NCBI RefSeq assembly: GCF_017744045.1
Contig: NZ_JAGHRD010000006.1
Strand: one strand, 5' to 3'
Source of the DNA: Pelagimonas sp017744045
GTDB taxonomy: Bacteria; Pseudomonadota; Alphaproteobacteria; Rhodobacterales; Rhodobacteraceae
DNA: 64,000 nucleotides
Below the pieces are notes generated by a model. That model did no database searches. It was given only the letters and a program-made list of their open reading frames with translations, and was not told the DNA's origin. Shown in pieces: positions 48,776-58,066 of this stretch; position 1 is the stretch's first letter; every line of letters begins with the position of its first letter. The position numbers and the translations under genes were made by a program.

Positions 48776-48804
48776 AACCGGTGCGTTTCGCGTGCCGGTT
48801 TTTT
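48776..48804 (+). terminator. Terminator after the MaoC gene
   Basis: The stem ACCGG with CCGGT, extended by TGCG and CGTG, is followed by TTTTTT. An additional hairpin GTGGGGT/ACCCCAC lies just before it (48743-48761). Confidence 0.75.
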
Positions 48805-48875
48805 CATGCGACTCTGCGGGATGGTGGGCGGGGCGAGGCTCGTTTACGAGCCAGCGTCCGCCCCATCCCGGCACG

Positions 48876-49922
48876 TTACTTTCCAAAACAAGCGGCAAAG
48901 CCAAACCCATCCGGGATCTCATCACGCCCTTCCAGCACAAGATCCGCCATCACCTGCGCCACTTTCGGGGCCATGCCAAAGCCGATCTTAAAGCCACCAT
49001 TGGCGACAAAATGCCCGTTCCGATCCGGCCAGGCCCCCAGCAAAGGCGCGCGTGATCGCGCCCGTGGTCGCACTCCGGCCCAACGTCCGATCTCATCGGC
49101 CCCGCGCAGATCCGGCATCGCAGCGCAGGCCCGTTCCAACAGCGTGTCACATTGCGCATCGACCGAGGCCGGATCGTCAAACTCCCGCTCCGAAGTGGAC
49201 CCAATCGCCACCGTACCATCCACATGCGGGATGATGTGCAACCCATCCACAAAGACCTGCGGAGCCGCGCGCGCGTCATAGCGCAGGGAGACAGACTGGC
49301 CTTTCACCCCGTCGCCCACCTTGCGCCCCATCGTGGCGTTCAACGCCAACAGACCTTGCCAGCCCGTGGCCCAAACCACCTGCCCCTCATCCGCCGCGTC
49401 CTGGACAATCTCAACACCGCGCGCCCTAAGCGCTGCGACCAGCGCCGCTCCGGCGCGGCGTGGGGACATGCGCGCGGTCAATGTATCGCGGATCAACCAG
49501 CCGCTGGGGCTATCGGGCGCAAAACTGCCCGCCTCTTCGACCCGGATCACCTCCCAAACGGCCTGGCCCTGCCACAACGCCTTGGCCCCGTCTCCGCGGG
49601 CGCGGGCCAAGTCCAAACCCGCATCATTCGCAACGGGTTGCAAACGCCCCGTGCGCCCATAGCCCGAGGACACGCCGCCGACATCTTCGACCTCGGCCCA
49701 GAACGTTTCAGCCATCAGCAAACTGTCCAGCTGAAAGGCTTTCTTGGGGTTCCAATTCTCGGGCACATGCGGAGCCAAGGCCCCAACCAAACCACCAGAC
49801 GACCCCGCGCCCGGGCCAAACGGATCAACCACCCGCACTCGCGCCGCGCGCGAAGAGCAAGCCCAGGCAATGGACAGCCCAAAGATCCCGGCTCCGCGCA
49901 CTGTTACATCGACGCTTGTCAT
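48876..49922 (-). CDS. FAD-dependent oxidoreductase, MnmC C-terminal-like half
   Basis: The 348-residue DAO-fold protein has the FAD loop VTVRGAGIFGLSIAWACSS, then GAGSSGGLVGALAPHVPENWN, like the C-terminal FAD half of MnmC, which removes the carboxymethyl group from cmnm5(s2)U34 of tRNA. The C-terminal GHFVANGGFKIGFGMAPKVAQ also fits DAO enzymes. It is divergent from the MnmD-like methyltransferase gene with only 43 bp between starts, so the two MnmC activities are separate genes here. Alternatively it is a general amino-acid oxidase. The ATG at 49922 gives the FAD loop at the N-terminus. Confidence 0.75.
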   Translation of the reverse strand: MTSVDVTVRGAGIFGLSIAWACSSRAARVRVVDPFGPGAGSSGGLVGALAPHVPENWNPKKAFQLDSLLMAETFWAEVEDVGGVSSGYGRTGRLQPVANDAGLDLARARGDGAKALWQGQAVWEVIRVEEAGSFAPDSPSGWLIRDTLTARMSPRRAGAALVAALRARGVEIVQDAADEGQVVWATGWQGLLALNATMGRKVGDGVKGQSVSLRYDARAAPQVFVDGLHIIPHVDGTVAIGSTSEREFDDPASVDAQCDTLLERACAAMPDLRGADEIGRWAGVRPRARSRAPLLGAWPDRNGHFVANGGFKIGFGMAPKVAQVMADLVLEGRDEIPDGFGFAACFGK

Positions 49923-49965
49923 TGCTGCCCCTCGCTGTATGTCATGTGGCCACCTTTTAAGGACA

Positions 49966-50634
49966 ATGCCCGTGACAGACCAGAACCCGCTCGACTGGCG
50001 TGGCGAAACGCCGGTTTCCACCCGCTTTGACGACCCGTATTTCTCGCTCGAAAACGGTTTGGCCGAGACGCGGCATGTGTTTTTGCAAGGCAATGACCTG
50101 CCCGCGCGCTTTGCCGACGGTTTCCATATCGCGGAACTCGGCTTTGGCACTGGGTTAAACCTGCTGGCGGCCTTGCAAATGTGGCGCGACGCCAAAATCC
50201 CCGGTCAGTTGCAATTCACCACTTTTGAAGCCTTTCCCATCTCGCCCCAGGAAATGATCCGCGCCCAGGCCGCCTTTCCTGAGGTGTCGGACATCGCCGC
50301 TGATTTGCGGGCTTTTTGGGGACAGACCCGATTTGAAACGCCTGAGCTGCGCTTTGAGATGATCCAGGGAGACGCGCGCGAAACGCTGCCCCTTTGGCAA
50401 GGACAGGCAGATGCCTGGTTTCTTGACGGGTTTTCACCCGCCAAGAACCCCGAGCTCTGGTCACCTGAACTGATGGCCGAAGTCGCCGCTCATCTTGCAC
50501 CGGGCGGCACAGCGGCGACTTACACGGCAGCGGGTCATGTGCGACGCGGACTTGTCGCTGCTGGGCTCGACGTGACCCGCATTCCCGGCTACGGACGAAA
50601 GAGACATATGACACGGGCGCATAAACCCGATTAG
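49966..50634 (+). CDS. mnmD: MnmD-type tRNA methyltransferase (MnmC N-terminal half)
   Basis: The 222-residue protein is a DUF752/MnmC-N methyltransferase. It has the SAM loop IAELGFGTGLNLL, the signature WFLDGFSPAKNPELWSPEL, and the start FDDPYFSLENGLAETRHVFL. It makes the final methyl transfer to nm5(s2)U34 in tRNA. In E. coli this domain is fused to an FAD oxidase; here the oxidase is the neighbouring divergent gene. AAGGACA supports the ATG at 49966. Confidence 0.9.
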   Translation: MPVTDQNPLDWRGETPVSTRFDDPYFSLENGLAETRHVFLQGNDLPARFADGFHIAELGFGTGLNLLAALQMWRDAKIPGQLQFTTFEAFPISPQEMIRAQAAFPEVSDIAADLRAFWGQTRFETPELRFEMIQGDARETLPLWQGQADAWFLDGFSPAKNPELWSPELMAEVAAHLAPGGTAATYTAAGHVRRGLVAAGLDVTRIPGYGRKRHMTRAHKPD

Positions 50635-50657
50635 CAAAAACACATTTTCGGGGTCCC

Positions 50658-51524
50658 ATGACACAACAAAACAGCGCGCTCGGCATCTGGCTGATGATCC
50701 TGACCATGTTCATCTTTGCCGTGCAGGATGGGATCTCGCGCCATTTGGCCAGCGAATATAATGCCTGGATGGTGGTGATGATCCGCTTTTGGTTCTTTGG
50801 CGCTTTTGCGGCTGTGCTGATGTCGCGCCAGCCCGGAGGGTTGAAAGCGGCTCTGCGCCCCAACCGCCCCTGGCTTCAGGCCTTTCGTGGCGCGCTGCTG
50901 GCTTTGGAAATCATCGTCACAGTGCTGAGCTTTGTCTATCTGGGTCTGGTCGAAAGCCATGCAATCTTTGTCTGCTATCCGCTTTTGATCGTGGCCTTTT
51001 CCGGTCCGGTGCTGGGGGAAAGCGTTGGCTGGCGGCGTTGGAGTGCGGTTGCCATTGGCTTTGTTGGTGTTCTGATCATTTTGCGCCCCTCGGGCGGAGT
51101 GTTTTCGCCTTACGCGATCATTCCGCTGGTCGGGGCGCTGATGTTTGCGCTGTACGGGCTGTTGACCCGGCTTGCGGCACGCACCGACAGCGCCATGACT
51201 GCGTTTTTCTGGACCGGCCTTATGGGGGCCATTACGTCGACGGCCACGGGGATCTGGTTTTGGGAGTCGATGGCGGGGTTGGATTGGCTTTGGATGTTGA
51301 TCCTAAGCTGTACCGGCATCACCGGGCATTTCTTGTTGATCAAATGTTATGACCTGGCCGAAGCAAGTGCCCTGCAACCCTTTGCCTATTTCCAGCTGCC
51401 CTTTGCCAGTGCGGTTGGTGTTTTGACCTTTGGCGAAACCATCCGCAGCAATGTGGTGATCGGCGCAGTGATTATCGTCGGAGCCGGGCTATTCACCTTC
51501 TGGCGAGAGCGCCGGAAGGGTTGA
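50658..51524 (+). CDS. EamA-family DMT transporter
   Basis: The 288-residue protein has ten membrane helices and two EamA repeats, for example IWLMILTMFIFAVQDGISRHL and, in the second half, LIKCYDLAEASALQPFAYFQLPFASAVGVLTFGE. Substrate unknown. It follows mnmD by 23 bp and is probably co-transcribed. Its last 36 bp overlap the end of the convergent lytic transglycosylase gene. Confidence 0.87.
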   Translation: MTQQNSALGIWLMILTMFIFAVQDGISRHLASEYNAWMVVMIRFWFFGAFAAVLMSRQPGGLKAALRPNRPWLQAFRGALLALEIIVTVLSFVYLGLVESHAIFVCYPLLIVAFSGPVLGESVGWRRWSAVAIGFVGVLIILRPSGGVFSPYAIIPLVGALMFALYGLLTRLAARTDSAMTAFFWTGLMGAITSTATGIWFWESMAGLDWLWMLILSCTGITGHFLLIKCYDLAEASALQPFAYFQLPFASAVGVLTFGETIRSNVVIGAVIIVGAGLFTFWRERRKG

Positions 51525-53474
51525 ACCGATTAGCTCACGCGAGAACGGCACCGGATGCGGGTTTTGCCCAAGGCGCGCACGGTAGACCGGCAGGCTTTCG
51601 GTAACGCGCATGACGTAATTGCGGGTTTCGTCAAAGGGGATGAATTCGATGAAATCCACCACATCGACCTCGCCTTTGCGCGGGTCACCAAACAGTTTCA
51701 TCCAACGGTCTGGCCGCGACGGCCCGGCATTGTACCCGGCTGCCATCATCACCGCATTGGCATCAAAACGCCGCGCCAAAGTCGCGAGATAAGTCGAGCC
51801 GAGCGTGGCATTATAGCCCGGATCGCTCAGCAGCTTATCCTTGCTGTATTCGATCCCCAACTGGCCCGAGACCTCTTTGGCGGTGCCTGGCATAAGCTGC
51901 ATATAGCCCCGCGCCCCGGCCCCCGAGATCACGCGCGGGTCAAACTCGGATTCCCGGCGCGAGATTGCCAGCACCAGCTCTTTGGGCACCGGGAAGGAGG
52001 TTTTGACGATTTGTTCCGGCAAAGCATAGTAGGGCGCGGCCAGTTCATGGCCAAATTGCGCGGCGCGTTTGCCCAGCATGACCTGAATATGCGGGCGATG
52101 CATATCGGACAGCATCTTGCCAATCTGCCCCATGCCTGTGCGGTCCTGGGTCTCTGCCAGATGGGTCAAAAACCGCTCGGCCAGACTGGTTTCGCCCGCT
52201 GCCAGCAACAAAACCCCAGCGCTAAAGACCGAGCTTTTGGTGAAGTCCGCCTGGCGCCAATCGCCAAAATCTTCTTTGCCCGCCAAAGCTGCGTCAAATG
52301 CAAAACCACCGCGTTCTGCCGCGAGCAGCCCGTAAAAAGAGGTTTGATATTTGGCCCCCAACCCATAGGCCTCTTTCGCGGCTGAAGTATCCCCCATCGC
52401 CTCAAAGGTGCGGCCGAGCCAATACCCGGCGCGGCCCAACGAAATCGGCGTCCAAACGGCGCGCTGGAAATTGCTGAAATGTTGCAGCGCAAGGTCGGTG
52501 CGATCGAGATAGCGCAGGGCCAGATAACCCGATAACCATTCCAGATCAGCATAATCGCGCCCCTCAACCAGATAATGGGACGACGCTATGTTATAAGCCT
52601 CGGTCACCGCCCCGGCGCGCATCCGTTGCCGCGCCAGATCACGCCGCGCCCGCGCCCAGGCCCAAGGTTCGCCCAAAGCTTCGGCAGAGGTCGAGCGTTC
52701 CAACAACAAAGCCACCGCATCCGCCGTGCGGCGTTTGCTGACCCGCCAGTTGAACCGCTCATAAGCCAGGCCGGGATGATCCTGCAGCGATGCCGGGATC
52801 TTTTCGATCAGCGCATCCACCCCGCCGGATTTGTTACGCAGCGCCAGCCGCGCCTCGGCCAAAGCCTGCCAGCTCTCATCAACCAGTGGCACCATCGCCC
52901 CGGCATTGCGGCTCCATCCCTGCCACAGCGCGTGGTCCAGCCGCGCCACGTGATGGGGGCGCAGAATCTCTTTCCAGTTTTCCAACATGGCGCGGCGTTC
53001 ATCACCCGAGAGCGACAAGGTGCGCCAGGCCAGCACGATCTCGGCCTGCGCCGCGCCCTCATCTCCTTGCGCCAAAAGCGCACGCGCATAGGCCAGAGCC
53101 CCGGCCCCGGTTTGCGGCTGATGATCAGCAAAGAACGCGCGAATATCACCATGCGACGCCGCAGACATCGCCAGCTCGGACTTTTCCTTGAGATAGGGCA
53201 AGCCAGGCCAATCGGGATTGCGCGCCAGAAAATCCTGCACCTCAACCGCATCGCCACGCCCAGAGCGCAGCGCATGCCAGAGAATCACATCCAGCGCAGC
53301 CTGCCCGTCAGCCCGGGCTTCGATTCGGGCCGAGGCCCAGTTGCCCTCGCGCATGGCCTGCATTGCGCGCGCCAATCCCTGCCCCGCATCCTGTGCCCAC
53401 ACCGTACCGGCCCCCACAAATGTGGTGAGCAAAAGAAACAGAGTCAGGAAACCTGAGACAAGAACACGCGACAT
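51489..53474 (-). CDS. Soluble lytic transglycosylase (Slt70-like)
   Basis: The 661-residue periplasmic enzyme starts with a signal peptide (SGFLTLFLLLTTFVGAGTVW). A long helical U-ring region with TPR/SEL-like helices follows to about residue 480. The lysozyme-like SLT domain has catalytic Glu in ISRRESEFDPRVISGAGARG, then YMQLMPGTAKEV and AGYNAGP. It cleaves peptidoglycan between MurNAc and GlcNAc with formation of anhydro-MurNAc. The ATG at 53474 begins directly with the signal sequence. Confidence 0.9.
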   Translation of the reverse strand: MSRVLVSGFLTLFLLLTTFVGAGTVWAQDAGQGLARAMQAMREGNWASARIEARADGQAALDVILWHALRSGRGDAVEVQDFLARNPDWPGLPYLKEKSELAMSAASHGDIRAFFADHQPQTGAGALAYARALLAQGDEGAAQAEIVLAWRTLSLSGDERRAMLENWKEILRPHHVARLDHALWQGWSRNAGAMVPLVDESWQALAEARLALRNKSGGVDALIEKIPASLQDHPGLAYERFNWRVSKRRTADAVALLLERSTSAEALGEPWAWARARRDLARQRMRAGAVTEAYNIASSHYLVEGRDYADLEWLSGYLALRYLDRTDLALQHFSNFQRAVWTPISLGRAGYWLGRTFEAMGDTSAAKEAYGLGAKYQTSFYGLLAAERGGFAFDAALAGKEDFGDWRQADFTKSSVFSAGVLLLAAGETSLAERFLTHLAETQDRTGMGQIGKMLSDMHRPHIQVMLGKRAAQFGHELAAPYYALPEQIVKTSFPVPKELVLAISRRESEFDPRVISGAGARGYMQLMPGTAKEVSGQLGIEYSKDKLLSDPGYNATLGSTYLATLARRFDANAVMMAAGYNAGPSRPDRWMKLFGDPRKGEVDVVDFIEFIPFDETRNYVMRVTESLPVYRARLGQNPHPVPFSRELIGSTLPALSPEGE

Positions 53475-53614
53475 CGGCTTGCATTTTCCGGCATGAAAAG
53501 GAATAGACGCTCTGAGAGAAAGATAACCCCGTGCCACAGCCCTTCAACTGACAAAACTGTGGGGCGGCGGATTTTCTCCTGAACCCGAAGTTTGAACAAA
53601 AATAGGAGCGTGAG

Positions 53615-54487
53615 ATGTTCAAGGGATCAATGCCAGCCCTGGTCACGCCGTTGAAAGACGGCGCTGTGGATTTCGACACGCTCAAACGGCTTGTCGATTG
53701 GCAAATCGATCAAGGCAGCCACGGTTTGGTGCCAGTGGGCACCACCGGCGAAAGCCCCACCCTCACCCATGAGGAACATGAGGCGGTGATCGAAACCGTT
53801 GTGGCACAGGCCGCGGGCCGCGTGCCGGTGATTGCCGGGGCAGGGTCGAATAACACAGCCGAAACCATCCGCTTTGTACAGCATGCCGCCAAGGTGGGTG
53901 CCGATGCGGCACTGATCGTGACGCCTTATTACAACAAGCCGACCCAGGCCGGATTGATCGCGCATTTCACCGCGGCCCATGACAGCGCCGAACTGCCGAT
54001 CGTCATCTATAATATCCCGGGCCGGTCCGTCATTGACATGACCCCGGACACCATGGGTGACCTGGCCAAGCTGCCGCGTATCGTCGGCGTCAAGGATGCC
54101 ACCGGCGACCTGGCCCGTGTCTGCCAGCAGCGCATCACCTGCGGCACCGATTTCGTCCAACTCTCGGGCGAAGACGCCACCGCACATGGGTTTAACGCCC
54201 AAGGTGGCACCGGCATGATCTCGGTCACCGCCAATGTCGCCCCGGCGCTTTGCGCACAGATGCAAGAGGCCTGCCTTGCAGGTGATTACGCCAAAGCGCT
54301 GGAGTTGCAGGACAAATTGATGCCACTGCATCAGGCGATCTTTGCTGAGCCTGGCCTGTGCGGCGCGAAATACGCCATGTCCAAGCTGGACCTTTGCGCC
54401 AACGAGGTGCGCCTGCCACTGCTGCCGGTCACCGACACCACCGCCGCACGGATTGACGCCGCCCTGGCCCATGCCGGGCTGCTCTGA
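53615..54487 (+). CDS. dapA: 4-hydroxy-tetrahydrodipicolinate synthase
   Basis: The 290-residue TIM-barrel enzyme condenses pyruvate with aspartate semialdehyde in lysine/diaminopimelate synthesis. The Schiff-base lysine is Lys160 in VGVKDATGD, the catalytic triad includes Thr43-Thr44 in VGTTGES, Tyr106 in VTPYYNKP and Tyr132 in IYNIPGR, and Arg137 lies in the same loop as expected. AATAGGAGCGTGAG precedes the ATG. It is divergent from the Slt gene; both serve the cell wall. Confidence 0.95.
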   Translation: MFKGSMPALVTPLKDGAVDFDTLKRLVDWQIDQGSHGLVPVGTTGESPTLTHEEHEAVIETVVAQAAGRVPVIAGAGSNNTAETIRFVQHAAKVGADAALIVTPYYNKPTQAGLIAHFTAAHDSAELPIVIYNIPGRSVIDMTPDTMGDLAKLPRIVGVKDATGDLARVCQQRITCGTDFVQLSGEDATAHGFNAQGGTGMISVTANVAPALCAQMQEACLAGDYAKALELQDKLMPLHQAIFAEPGLCGAKYAMSKLDLCANEVRLPLLPVTDTTAARIDAALAHAGLL

Positions 54488-54518
54488 GCAACACGACACA
54501 AGACAAGACAAAACAACA

Positions 54519-54544
54519 GGGCGGGGCCAACACCCCGCCCTTTT
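54519..54544 (+). terminator. dapA terminator
   Basis: The stem GGGCGGGG with CCCCGCCC has a 6-nt loop and is followed by TTTT. It begins 32 bp after the dapA stop codon. Confidence 0.85.
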
Positions 54545-54600
54545 GCTTCTTTGGGCCAAAAATATCCTCGGGGGAGTTTGAGGGGCAGACAGCCCCCTCA
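54545..54600 (+). repeat. Dispersed TTTGGGCCA repeat, copy 3
   Basis: The copy reads GCTTCTTTGGGCCAAAAATA, then TCCTCGGGGGAG, then GAGGGGCAGACAGCCCCCTC. It follows the dapA terminator directly and precedes the convergent end of the M16 gene. Confidence 0.75.
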
Positions 54601-54617
54601 ATCCGACTTCGTAAAGC

Positions 54618-55916
54618 TCACAAGCCTTCCGGCTGGCCGACCACGACAAAATGCAGTTGATCGGGTTGCAAAAGCTCCCCTGCGACGCGTTGAATGTCAT
54701 CAATCGTCACTGCCTCGATATTGGCATTGCGGGTTTTGATGTAATCGGGGCTCAACCCTTCCATCTGCATACCGACCAGAATCCGGGCAATCGGCCCATT
54801 GCCATCAAACCGCAAGGCATAGCCACCGGTCAGATAGGTTTTGGCGCGATTAAGTTCATCCTCAGTCACTCCCGCGCTTGCCATCTTGGCCCATTCATCG
54901 CGAATGACGGAAACCGTTTCGGCAATGCGATCATTGGCCGAGGCCACCCGGCCCAGATAAAGCTCGGCATGATCCTTTGGGACGAGGTAGGAATAGACCC
55001 CATAGGTCAGTCCACGTTTTTCGCGCACCTCATTCATCAGCCGCGCCTCAAACCCGCCGCCGCCAAGAACGACGTTCAACACATAGGCGGCAAAGAAATC
55101 GGGATCGTCGCGCTTCATGCCCTTGTGACCAAAGACCGCCACCGATTGCGGTGTGTCAAAGGGGATCACCGTGACCCCCGCCTTGGTCTGCACGTCGAAA
55201 TCAGCCGGCATTTCAGGCCCGGAGGCGGGCAGATCCGCCAGCAATTTGTCCAGCAAAGCCCCCAGCTCTTCGGCGGAGATATCGCCAGCGGCAGCCACAT
55301 AGACCCGATCATCTGCCAAAAGCGATTGATGTGAGGCAAGGATGTCCTCGCGCGTCAGAGCCGAAACACTGTCCAATGTGCCGCTATAGTCCGACCCATA
55401 GGGGTGATCGCCAAACACCAGATTGTCCCAGCTTTGGGTCGCGATGGTGTCCGGATCCTTGGCATCCGACGTAATGCCCGACAGAACCTGGGCGCGCACA
55501 CGATCAATGGCATCCTGATCAAAACGCGGCGCAATGAGGGACTGGCGCAGCAGCTCCATTGCTTCGTCCTGCGTTTCGCTCAGAAATTTGGCGGAAATGC
55601 TGACCGAGTCGTCGGACACATCATAGCTGAACTGGGCCGCAATGCTTTCGGTTGCAGCGGCAAAACCGCGGGCGTCGAGATCACCGGCCCCTTCTTCGAG
55701 CAGAGCAACCATCAGGTTTGCCGCACCGCGTTTGCCGGGGGCGTCAAGCGAAGCCCCCCCCTTAAAGCGCAGCTCCAAAGCGACAAAGGGGATGGAGGGC
55801 TCTTCGACCAGCCAGGCCGTGTGTCCCGCCTCGCTTTCCACCACTTGGATGTCGGTCGAGGCCTGGGCAAACACGCCGCAGAACATCAGCCCAACTGTCA
55901 GAATCAAACGTTTCAT
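54618..55916 (-). CDS. M16-family protein without catalytic motif
   Basis: The 432-residue protein has a signal peptide (MKRLILTVGLMFCGVFAQAS) and two M16 halves. The zinc motif HxxEH of active members is absent: the matching position reads AANLMVALLEEGAG. The second half keeps the R-G-L-T-Y-G-V-Y substrate-binding motif. Such inactive M16 subunits pair with an active partner. Its start overlaps the stop codon of the active M16 gene by 4 bp (ATGA), so both are made together and probably form a periplasmic heterodimer. Confidence 0.88.
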   Translation of the reverse strand: MKRLILTVGLMFCGVFAQASTDIQVVESEAGHTAWLVEEPSIPFVALELRFKGGASLDAPGKRGAANLMVALLEEGAGDLDARGFAAATESIAAQFSYDVSDDSVSISAKFLSETQDEAMELLRQSLIAPRFDQDAIDRVRAQVLSGITSDAKDPDTIATQSWDNLVFGDHPYGSDYSGTLDSVSALTREDILASHQSLLADDRVYVAAAGDISAEELGALLDKLLADLPASGPEMPADFDVQTKAGVTVIPFDTPQSVAVFGHKGMKRDDPDFFAAYVLNVVLGGGGFEARLMNEVREKRGLTYGVYSYLVPKDHAELYLGRVASANDRIAETVSVIRDEWAKMASAGVTEDELNRAKTYLTGGYALRFDGNGPIARILVGMQMEGLSPDYIKTRNANIEAVTIDDIQRVAGELLQPDQLHFVVVGQPEGL

Positions 55917-57268
55917 TGGCTGACCTCCTGCTTGTCTTCACCCATCAGATAGCCGGTGACCGCTTTTTTGCGATCAAACACGTCGCGCGCAGCGGCAAGG
56001 ATGTCTTCGGCGGTGACAGCCTGCAAGATGTCGGGCCAGGCCTGCACATCTTCGACGGTCAACCCTGAGGTCAGCGCCACACCATAGCGGCGCGCCAAAC
56101 GATTGGCGTCATCGCGGGCATAAATATCCTGTGCTTTGAGCTGAAACTTGATCCGCTCCAACTGGTCGGGATCAATGCCTTCTTCGAGGAATTCGGCAAC
56201 CGCCGCGTCCAGGGCCGCCTCTCCCTCTTCCAGAGATACCCCTTTGGCGGGCACGATGATCAGGCCAAAGGTCGTGTCATCCAACGAAACACCGGAATAG
56301 AAGGCGCTGGTATAGATGGATTTTTGCGTTTCAAACTGCAATTTGCGGTTCAACACACTGGTTTGACCACCGCCAAGGACTTCTGCCAACAAAGTCAGCG
56401 CCGCCGCCTTTTCCTGTGCGCCGCTGTCCCGTTCCGGGGCGAGGTAGCTGCGCAACACATAGGGTTGCGCCACACGCGAATCACTGAACATCAGGCGACG
56501 TTCCACGATCTGTGGAGGTTCCTCGGGACGGTGACGGGCCTCAAGCTCGGGATTGGCGGGAATTGGGCCGTAATGTTCCTTGGCCAGTTTCAGCACGTCC
56601 TCGGGTTCCACATCACCGGCGACGATCAGAATGGCGTTATTTGGGGCGTAGAAGCGTTCGTAATAGGCAAGCGCATCGTCAAGGCCGAGGTCGACCATTT
56701 CATGACGCCAGCCGATGATCGGCGTACCATAGGGATGGTTCAGGTACAGCGCTGCCATGCGCTGTTCGCGAAACAGGGAGCCGGGATCGTTTTCAACGCG
56801 CTGGTTACGCTCTTCGATGATGACTTCGCGTTCGGTCAGGATATCGGCTTCGGTCAGACGCAGATTGACCATCCGATCCGCCTCCATCTGCATCATCAGC
56901 GGCAAACGATCCGAAGCAACGCGCTGGAAATAGCCGGTGTAATCATAGCTGGTAAAGGCATTGTCGCTGCCGCCATTGGCTGCCACGGTCTTGGAAAACT
57001 CGCCGGGGTCCAGCGTTTCGGTCCCTTTGAACATCAGATGTTCGAGGAAATGCGCAATGCCGGATGTGCCGCGGGTTTCATCCGCTGATCCGGCGCGATA
57101 CCAGACCATATGCACCACGGCAGGCACGCGATGATCTTCGATCACGACCACATCCATGCCATTGTCGAGCTCATAGGTCGTCACCTGGTCAGACGCCGCC
57201 GTTACAAGCGACGGGGCAAGGGACATCGTAAAGGCAAAGAGCGATGTCAGTATCGGCAATCGCAGCAT
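55913..57268 (-). CDS. Active M16 zinc peptidase, periplasmic
   Basis: The 451-residue protein has a signal peptide (residues 1-24) and the inverted zinc motif HFLEH (His73, Glu76, His77), with the downstream zinc-ligand Glu about 75 residues later in EREVIIEERNQR. It should degrade peptides in the periplasm. AGGAGGCCTTTG precedes the ATG at 57268, which is preferred because the frame upstream is non-coding. It forms a translationally coupled pair with the non-catalytic M16 gene, behind lspA and the DUF3035 gene. Confidence 0.92.
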   Translation of the reverse strand: MLRLPILTSLFAFTMSLAPSLVTAASDQVTTYELDNGMDVVVIEDHRVPAVVHMVWYRAGSADETRGTSGIAHFLEHLMFKGTETLDPGEFSKTVAANGGSDNAFTSYDYTGYFQRVASDRLPLMMQMEADRMVNLRLTEADILTEREVIIEERNQRVENDPGSLFREQRMAALYLNHPYGTPIIGWRHEMVDLGLDDALAYYERFYAPNNAILIVAGDVEPEDVLKLAKEHYGPIPANPELEARHRPEEPPQIVERRLMFSDSRVAQPYVLRSYLAPERDSGAQEKAAALTLLAEVLGGGQTSVLNRKLQFETQKSIYTSAFYSGVSLDDTTFGLIIVPAKGVSLEEGEAALDAAVAEFLEEGIDPDQLERIKFQLKAQDIYARDDANRLARRYGVALTSGLTVEDVQAWPDILQAVTAEDILAAARDVFDRKKAVTGYLMGEDKQEVSQ

Positions 57269-57487
57269 CAAAGGCCTCCTCCTGTTAATTTTATGAAAAC
57301 TTACGTCAGAATTAGTTAACTTCAACCTACCATGACAGGTCTGTTACCTCGGTTCGCCCAGCCTTGCCTGAGATTGAGCAAAGAGGCGCCAACAAGCCTG
57401 CGTTTCAGCAGGGCATGACTGATCATACCCCAGAGGGTCTGAAACAGGTTGCTGTCATAGGAGTTCGGCCCGGTTTAAACCAGCGGC

Positions 57488-58012
57488 TTAACGAGTTGGG
57501 GGCGGAGCCGTTGGTGTCTGGGCCCCGGCCTTGCGGTAGCGGATCAACCAATCATAAGGGTCCAGCGACTGGCGGCGATAGGCGCGGTAATACTCATCCT
57601 CTGGTACAATTGACCAGGTAAAGAGCGAACGCGTCTTGCGGAAAGCCAAATCTTCGTCAGCCAAAGTTGAGCGGATACCAGCGTCGCGGCCATAGCGGCT
57701 GGCGCTGGAAATCAAGGCAGTATCGCCCTTGGGAACCCCATCACCCGCCTGCAAACGCGTCGGGTTGCCGCCCAATGCGGCGACGGCGTCAGCCTTGGGG
57801 TTTTGATCCGTGATGTTGGCACCACCCGGAGTCGGAGCTGGCAGCTCAGAATAGCTGTCGGGTTGAACCAGCGGTTTTGCGGGAACAATCGAAAACTCTT
57901 CGGGTTCGCCGCTATAGGTTTTCAGATTATGAAGGGTGATATCCCGTTCGCGCCCGGCACAAGCTGCCAAGCCCATCAAAGCCACCATTGCCACAAGATG
58001 CGCAATTCGCAT
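57488..58012 (-). CDS. DUF3035 lipoprotein
   Basis: The 174-residue protein has a lipoprotein signal with lipobox LMGLAACAG (Cys about residue 17), so it should be lipidated and anchored in the envelope. The rest is Pro-rich with a C-terminal WSIVPEDEYYRAYRRQSLDPY block typical of DUF3035. GGAGGGTGGCG lies before the ATG at 58012. The genes lspA, DUF3035 and the two M16 peptidases form a row on the minus strand; LspA is the enzyme that would cleave this protein's signal. Confidence 0.82.
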   Translation of the reverse strand: MRIAHLVAMVALMGLAACAGRERDITLHNLKTYSGEPEEFSIVPAKPLVQPDSYSELPAPTPGGANITDQNPKADAVAALGGNPTRLQAGDGVPKGDTALISSASRYGRDAGIRSTLADEDLAFRKTRSLFTWSIVPEDEYYRAYRRQSLDPYDWLIRYRKAGAQTPTAPPPTR

Positions 58013-58066
58013 CGCCACCCTCCGAAATTCATTCTGTGACAGCTTTAACCCAATTGAAAGGCGACG

